From positions 8,566,001 to 8,630,000 of the forward strand of contig OZ005604.1 in assembly GCA_963930655.1 (NCBI GenBank): DNA of 64,000 nt. Direction: 5' to 3'. This stretch comes from Myrica gale. Lineage: Eukaryota; Streptophyta; Magnoliopsida; Fagales; Myricaceae. Both the position numbers and the translations under genes were made by a program. The first letter of the stretch is position 1; each line of letters opens with the position of its first letter. Positions 58,931-64,000 of this stretch are shown here, piece by piece. The notes beneath the pieces were generated by a model. That model was given only the letters and a program-made list of their open reading frames with translations. It was not told the DNA's origin and searched no databases.

Positions 58931-59555
58931 ATTAATATTGTTGCAAGAAATTTACATTGAGTGGAAAAATTGATTTGTGGAGGATTATTTCTGATGCCCC
59001 ATTAAATCTTTTTTTGGGTGAATATATGCTATGTCTGTTCGCATACCAAAAAATTGGAAGAAATCATAATCCAATAAGAATATAAAAAGAGGATATTTAT
59101 CCATTAACGTATAAACACATTCTTACTGTGAGAAGTATGTTCTAAAAATCATTATTCTAGATAATGTTTATTAAGATATTACGTGTTTATATTTATTATA
59201 TTAGGTAATATGTTGTGACATAAGATGTTGCACGGTTATTATTGAGTAACATTCTAGAAAAGTCATGTCAATGGTTAATAAATCTCAAATGCGGGGAGTA
59301 TGATTTTTCTGTTTCTTGTACACTTGATGTTTTGTTCTAGACCAATGTACATATTTTGTATACAAATAAGAGACAATATTCAGAATGAAAAGCAACCAAC
59401 TGTTGCAAGGAGTCCCAAAACCATCGTTTCTCACAATGTCAAGAGAGACAATAAGCCAAGGTCAATAAGAAAGAGAGATGAGGAATATCATGATGCACCA
59501 AAACACTGATCATCCATTGAAAATAGCCCATAATATGTATAGGGATACTTGGACA
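58931..59555. other. AT-rich intergenic, nothing recognised
   Basis: No gene is supported. The 69-codon frame at 59300-59509 is Lys/Arg-rich, without a recognisable motif. Confidence 0.35.
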
Positions 59556-59557
59556 CA

Positions 59558-59775
59558 GGGGTGTGCACCGAAATTTTTGGATTCAGAAAGCCCATATCCG
59601 ATTCCGAATCAGAAAATTTTGGATACTGGATTTAAATCCGAATCCGACTAGCTAATATTTGTCTGGGTCGGTGGATTCGGATTTAGGCCAAAACGAATTT
59701 GAGCTTGTTTTAAGCTGTTTAGCGAGATTTTTTAAATTTTCTGAAGATATAGATTTGAGCCAAACCGGATTTGAT
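59558..59775. repeat. hAT-like terminal fragment with 'ccgaatccgaa' repeats
   Basis: It starts aGGGGTGTGCACCGAAA and carries repeated 'ggattcgga(t/a)' motifs, as in non-autonomous hAT elements such as 31983-32837. It is cut at about 59775 by the MULE terminal repeats. No target duplication is visible. Confidence 0.4.
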
Positions 59776-60410
59776 GTATACCCCTGTGGTGCAAGTCCTG
59801 TGGTATGAAATTTTTGCATAGATACCCATGTGGTAAGAAAATGCACTGTATACCCCTGTGGTATAATATTTTTGTATAGATACCCCTGTGGTAAGAAAAG
59901 TTTGATGTATACCCCTGTGGTGCAAGTCCAATCAAATATATACTCTTCCGTCCTCTCTCCGTCTTCTCCTTTAAGGGCATGTGCTGACGTGGCTCAGAGG
60001 TAGACATGTGGACCAATATTTGGTGGACATGTGTCATCTGCCACCTGTATTGCCACGTCACATAAAAAATAATAATAAAAACTAAACACGTCGATAAGAA
60101 AAGAAAGACATAAAAAAAACGCATGAGGCAAAACACGTCAGTTTAATGAAATAGAAAACAAAATGAAAAGTAAAAACAAAAACGTAAAAGTTAGAAAGTT
60201 AGAAGCGGTAATGTTCTCGACAGTCAATTTTCCCGTTCTTACCCAGTTACCCGTTCTTCCTCTTTGAAAATTTCCCCCAAATTCACCTGTAGCCCTAAAC
60301 CCACCCCCACCGGTAGCCATAGTTGTTGATTCGAGGAAGCTTCTCATTCCTGCGACAACCACGATCTTCATTCGAAGGGTCCTCCTTTCTATTGTAACTT
60401 AAGTCGAGGT
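59776..60410 (+). repeat. MULE 5' terminal region and leader
   Basis: Four imperfect subrepeats of 'tacccctgtggt(a/g)' (59779-59930), spaced about 40-60 bases, are followed by a 'gccacgtcac' stretch and a transcribed-looking leader. 'GAG/GTAAATG' at about 60410 could be the donor of a leader intron ending just before the start codon at 61004. The terminal subrepeats are like those at 1608-1740. Confidence 0.5.
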
Positions 60411-61003
60411 AAATGTTCGTTTTGTTTGTTAATGTTGTTTTATTGTCATCCTCTAACTATGTTTACACTTTTTAGTTGTCATGTGTTTACACTTTTTTGT
60501 CTATTATTTGTTCAGTAGTGTAGGGACCATTTGTGTGTTTTTTTAAGTTAAGCAGTTACGTTTGGGTTGGGTGTGATATTCTTTGTCTGCACGTGCTTGT
60601 TTGTTGTGAAAAAATTTGTTCTTTATTCATTAGTGGAGGGATCCATTTGTGTGCTTGTTTTGGTTGTCGACCTAATGTTCTGTATTTAATTCAGCTTGGT
60701 AACTTTTACTCTGGAATGAACGTCATGATTTTAGTTCAATACGTGGGGACCTAAAATCCTGATAGTACGATACAGAGAGAAAGAGAGATGTGGAGGACAT
60801 TGGTCACTAAATATTAAGTTGGCAATTTTCAACAAATGGTCTTATTTCCAAGATTGACATTCGTGTCTTTTATCAATATTTTATTTGATTGCTCTTTGTG
60901 GAGTTCTTGTGATCTGTTAAGACATTAATTACTTTAATATAATTTTTAACTGAACTTTAATTTGTATTGATGACAAAGTTCTATTTTTCATTGTTATCCA
61001 GCA

Positions 61004-64000
61004 ATGGTGCATATCTATGTACACCACGGTGGATCACTAAGTCAATCGTTGAATGTCTATGCTGGAGGTGAGGTTGAACATATAGGGAACGTTGATCCGG
61101 ACTACCTCTCAGTGGTGGTCCTTAAGAAGTTTGTCAGCAAAAAGATGAAATACTGTAATGTTGAGAAATTCGCCTATAAGTTTTGCCATGATGAGGCAAC
61201 TCCATTCATATATCTCACGAGCGACGATGATGTCCGGGGCTTGCTGGATATTCTGGTGCAGCAAAGGAAGAAAGATTTGCACTTGTATGTCGTGCATTCG
61301 GTAGATATTCCAGAGGTTATAGATGATTTGGATGATGACTATTATGGTGTTGGGTATGATATGGACAGTGAGAATGAAGAGGGTGACGATGAGGGTGAGG
61401 ATGAAGAGGGTGACGATGATGTCGGGGTTGAGTTTGAGGTGGAAGAACCTGAATTAAGCGACTTTGAGGGCAGTGTTGGGGAGGAACAACCAGAGCTTTA
61501 TCCAGACAATAACGATATGGATACAACGAAGAGGGATCGGGACAATGTTATGACATGATTTGGAGCAACTCATTCAGTTGCTAGGGAGACTGATGAGGCA
61601 CCCAGGAGTCTACTGAGGCTGAAGATAGTATGAGTGAGGGTGCTAATGAAGGTAACGAAGGACTTCAAGGTAGGACGAAGTTTTCAGAGTTTCATGAGAC
61701 AGAACTTACATCTGGAAGGAGGCTGAGGTTATGCACAGGGATGAGGTTTGGAAACTTAAACCTTTTCAAGAGAGCGCTTCAACTATTTTGCATTCAAAAT
61801 GGGTTCGCGTTCAGTTATGTCAAATCTGATCGGTCACGTGTGACAGCCAAGTGCAAGGCACCAAGTTGCAATTGGAGAATTCATTGCTCGATTCAGAATC
61901 AAGGGGGTGGATTCGAATTCAAGACTATGACATCGAGACACCGATGCGATACCCATTACATAAATGCCGTTGTGACTGCAAAATGGATTGCCACACAATA
62001 TTTGGAAAAGATCAGAGACACTCCCAATTTGACCATCACCGCACTTATTGAAGAGATTAAGAGAGATTGGATGGTGGGTGTCTCGAAGGACAAGGCATAT
62101 CGGGCGTTAAAGATATCCTTGGAGAGGATTAATGGGAAACATGAAGAGCAGTATAAGCGGTGCTATGATTATGCAGCTTCGATCGGATAATGAAATCCTG
62201 GGAGTGTGGTAATTGTTCACAGAGATCATGCTTTATTCAAACGCATGTATGTGCGTCTAAATGCATGTAGAACGGGGTTTTTGACAGGGTGTAGACCTGT
62301 TATAACGGTTGATGCTTGTCATTTAAAGGGACCATATGGTGGTCAACTTTTCTGTGTTGTGGCAAAGGACGCGAACGAGGATGTGTTCCCTATCGCGTAC
62401 GCGGTATGTGAGAAAGAGTGTCGTGCTTCATAGGTGTGGTTTCTTGATGCATTGATTGATGATGTTGGTACATTTGATACTCGTCCATGAGTGTTTATAT
62501 CCGACCGTCAAAAGGTATGTCTAGACCGAGTCATGAATAGCTTTCGAGTCTTATTTAGTTCATAACTAACACAAGTGATTTGTTCATAATTTTTGTAGGG
62601 GTTGTTTGATGCATTTGAGATTTTACTGCCATCAACAGAGCATCGATATTGTATTAAGCACTTGCATGCAAACATGAAATCGCACGGATGGAAGGGGCAA
62701 GCTTACAAAGAGGTGCTATGGAAGTGTGCAAAAGCCGCCAATGTTTTAGACTTTGAGAGACACATGAAAGAAATGGAAGCGTTGAACGTGGATGAACACT
62801 TTTATGTCTCCGAAATTCCTCTCAAGGCATGATACATATACACTTTATTTTTGTAATTAATAAAATATGTTCTTATTTATTGTTTATGTTGCGTACTTTA
62901 ATTAATGTCATTAACTCTTGTAGGCGTGGTCTCGACATGCTTTCTCTACGCACTGCAAGAGTGGTATGCTTCTCAATAACATTGCGGAGACATTTAACGC
63001 TTGGGTACTTGAAGCGAGAGATAAGCCATTGCTGAGTATGTTAGAGATCATCAGACGGATGTTGATGAATCGCTTTCGCCAGAAGCGAGATGGGCTTCTG
63101 AATGCAACTTTCAACATTTGCCCACGAATACAAGAAAAGCTAGAGAAGAATAAAGAGTTGGGTACCCATTACATATGTAGATGGGGGAATGGTGTGGAGT
63201 TTGAGGTGGACCACCATACTGAGGACAGAAGGGTGGTGAATATTTCAGCTAGAACCTGCACATGTGGTAGGTGGCAGCTGAATGGCATTCCTTGTGCACA
63301 TGCCATCTATGCCATATATTTCTCCCGTAGGGAGCCAGAAGAGTTTGTAGACAAGTGCTATCGCATTGAAGCTTATCGACGAGCATACCAGTTACCTATA
63401 GAAGCGATGTCGGGTCCGTCAGAGTGGCCGCACATAGAAGTAGACCCCCCCCCACACTTCCACCCGATGTAAGGGTAAGAGCAGGACGTCCCAGGATGTC
63501 AAGGCGTAGGGCGGAGGATGAGCCACCACCTCTAGGGCGGGTGTCGAGACGTGGTTACATAACAAAGTGCGGGAGGTGTGGAACTGTTGGTCATAACGCA
63601 AGGAGATGTAAGTTGCCACCGAAGGCCGGGGAACGAAAGTATCCCCCAAAACCATACAAGAATACAAATGATAGAAGAAATGTAAGAAACTATAATTTTC
63701 TATCAAAACATTGCATATATTGTATTAATAGCTAACCAAGTAATATCTGATGCTTTACATTTGATGTTTATGTCATCCTAGCTACAGGATGGGGAGGGCA
63801 CATCTGGTACGGGTCAAGCAGCTGGTATGGACCACTCAGGCCCTGCCACCAGGACCCGTGGTATGAGTCAGCCTGTTCCTCGTCCTGACCAAGAGGGCAC
63901 TACCAACAACACTCGTGGGAGTCGGGTAATAAATCTCCCGATGTGTTCATTGATTTGCTTTTACATATTAGGCAACTCATAGTTCTAAATTTGTCTATGA
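61004..64000 (+). pseudogene. mudrA: MuDR-like (MULE) transposase, broken, runs off window
   Basis: The start at 61004 (MVHIYVHHGGSLSQ) opens a PB1-like N-terminal region followed by a very acidic stretch, to a stop at 61556. A second frame (61630-62190) has the MuDR DNA-binding region ('MRFGNLNLFKRALQLFCIQN'). In the same frame, after TAA TGA at 62188-62193, comes the catalytic core ('PVITVDACHLKGPYGGQLF', then 'VFISDRQKG'), with TAG (62431) and TGA (62488) where Trp codons are expected. An intron (62515-62598) leads to 62599-62827. A second intron with a GC donor leads to about 62924-63470, with the SWIM finger (CTCGRWQLNGIPCAHA). A frameshift in the C run near 63450 precedes a CCHC knuckle (CGRCGTVGHNARRCK). 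A further exon follows at about 63781. Mutator-family transposases cut and paste via terminal inverted repeats. This copy cannot be active. Confidence 0.88.

Noticed and set aside
61317..61526. His/Pro-rich minus-strand frame
   Set aside because: It is the antisense shadow of the acidic Asp/Glu-Gly stretch of the MULE protein.

Overview
The window is nuclear DNA of a flowering plant, most likely a core eudicot. It has AT-rich intergenic sequence, multi-exon genes with short GT-AG introns (a few GC-AG), plant-specific families (TIFY/JAZ, FLZ, UBP1, GH35 with a C-terminal lectin domain, GRF) and a dense mix of plant transposons. I cannot narrow the species. Exon boundaries are my own reading of splice signals checked against family alignments from memory; no search was run.

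Layout. 1-25 kb is a transposon-rich block. It holds Copia-type LTR pieces (about 1-1060, 5.7-6.85 kb inverted, 14.26-15.35 kb), a 3.9-kb LTR-like segment with a primer-binding site (1.76-5.65 kb), a hairpin MITE (6921-7376), a complete but gag-only Copia element with paired LTRs and a 5-bp target duplication (7690-12725), and a decayed Ty3/Gypsy element on the minus strand (about 13.1-22.55 kb). A hAT element with an 8-bp target duplication sits inside the Gypsy element. A tandem array of about 0.5-kb units (22.75-25.05 kb) ends just before the first cellular gene.

25-58 kb is the gene-bearing part: a JAZ1/TIFY10-like jasmonate repressor (+, 25544-27792); a 2.7-kb hAT element that has captured the 5' end of a GROWTH-REGULATING FACTOR gene; a duplicated 5' region of a UBP1 gene fused to a 5'-truncated polygalacturonase (GH28) pseudogene; the intact UBP1-like triple-RRM gene (+, 42014-46632); an FLZ zinc-finger gene on the minus strand that carries a 7-bp frameshifting duplication (48396-49271); an isolated exon-1 fragment of an ABCB1-like transporter (minus, about 51.7-51.96 kb); and an apparently intact 17-exon beta-galactosidase (+, 53421-57835, 839 aa) followed by a relic of one of its exons.

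58.7-64 kb returns to transposons: a CACTA-type terminus and a MuDR-like (MULE) transposase gene that runs to the window edge and is broken by stops and frameshifts.

How the genes relate. They are not a pathway cluster. JAZ (hormone repression), FLZ (SnRK1-linked adaptor), UBP1 (stress-granule RNA binding) and the two cell-wall enzymes are ordinary dispersed plant genes. The notable biology is structural: gene fragments captured or duplicated by mobile DNA, nested insertions with readable target duplications, and a natural-looking frameshift in a regulatory gene. I found no CRISPR, rRNA or credible tRNA gene.
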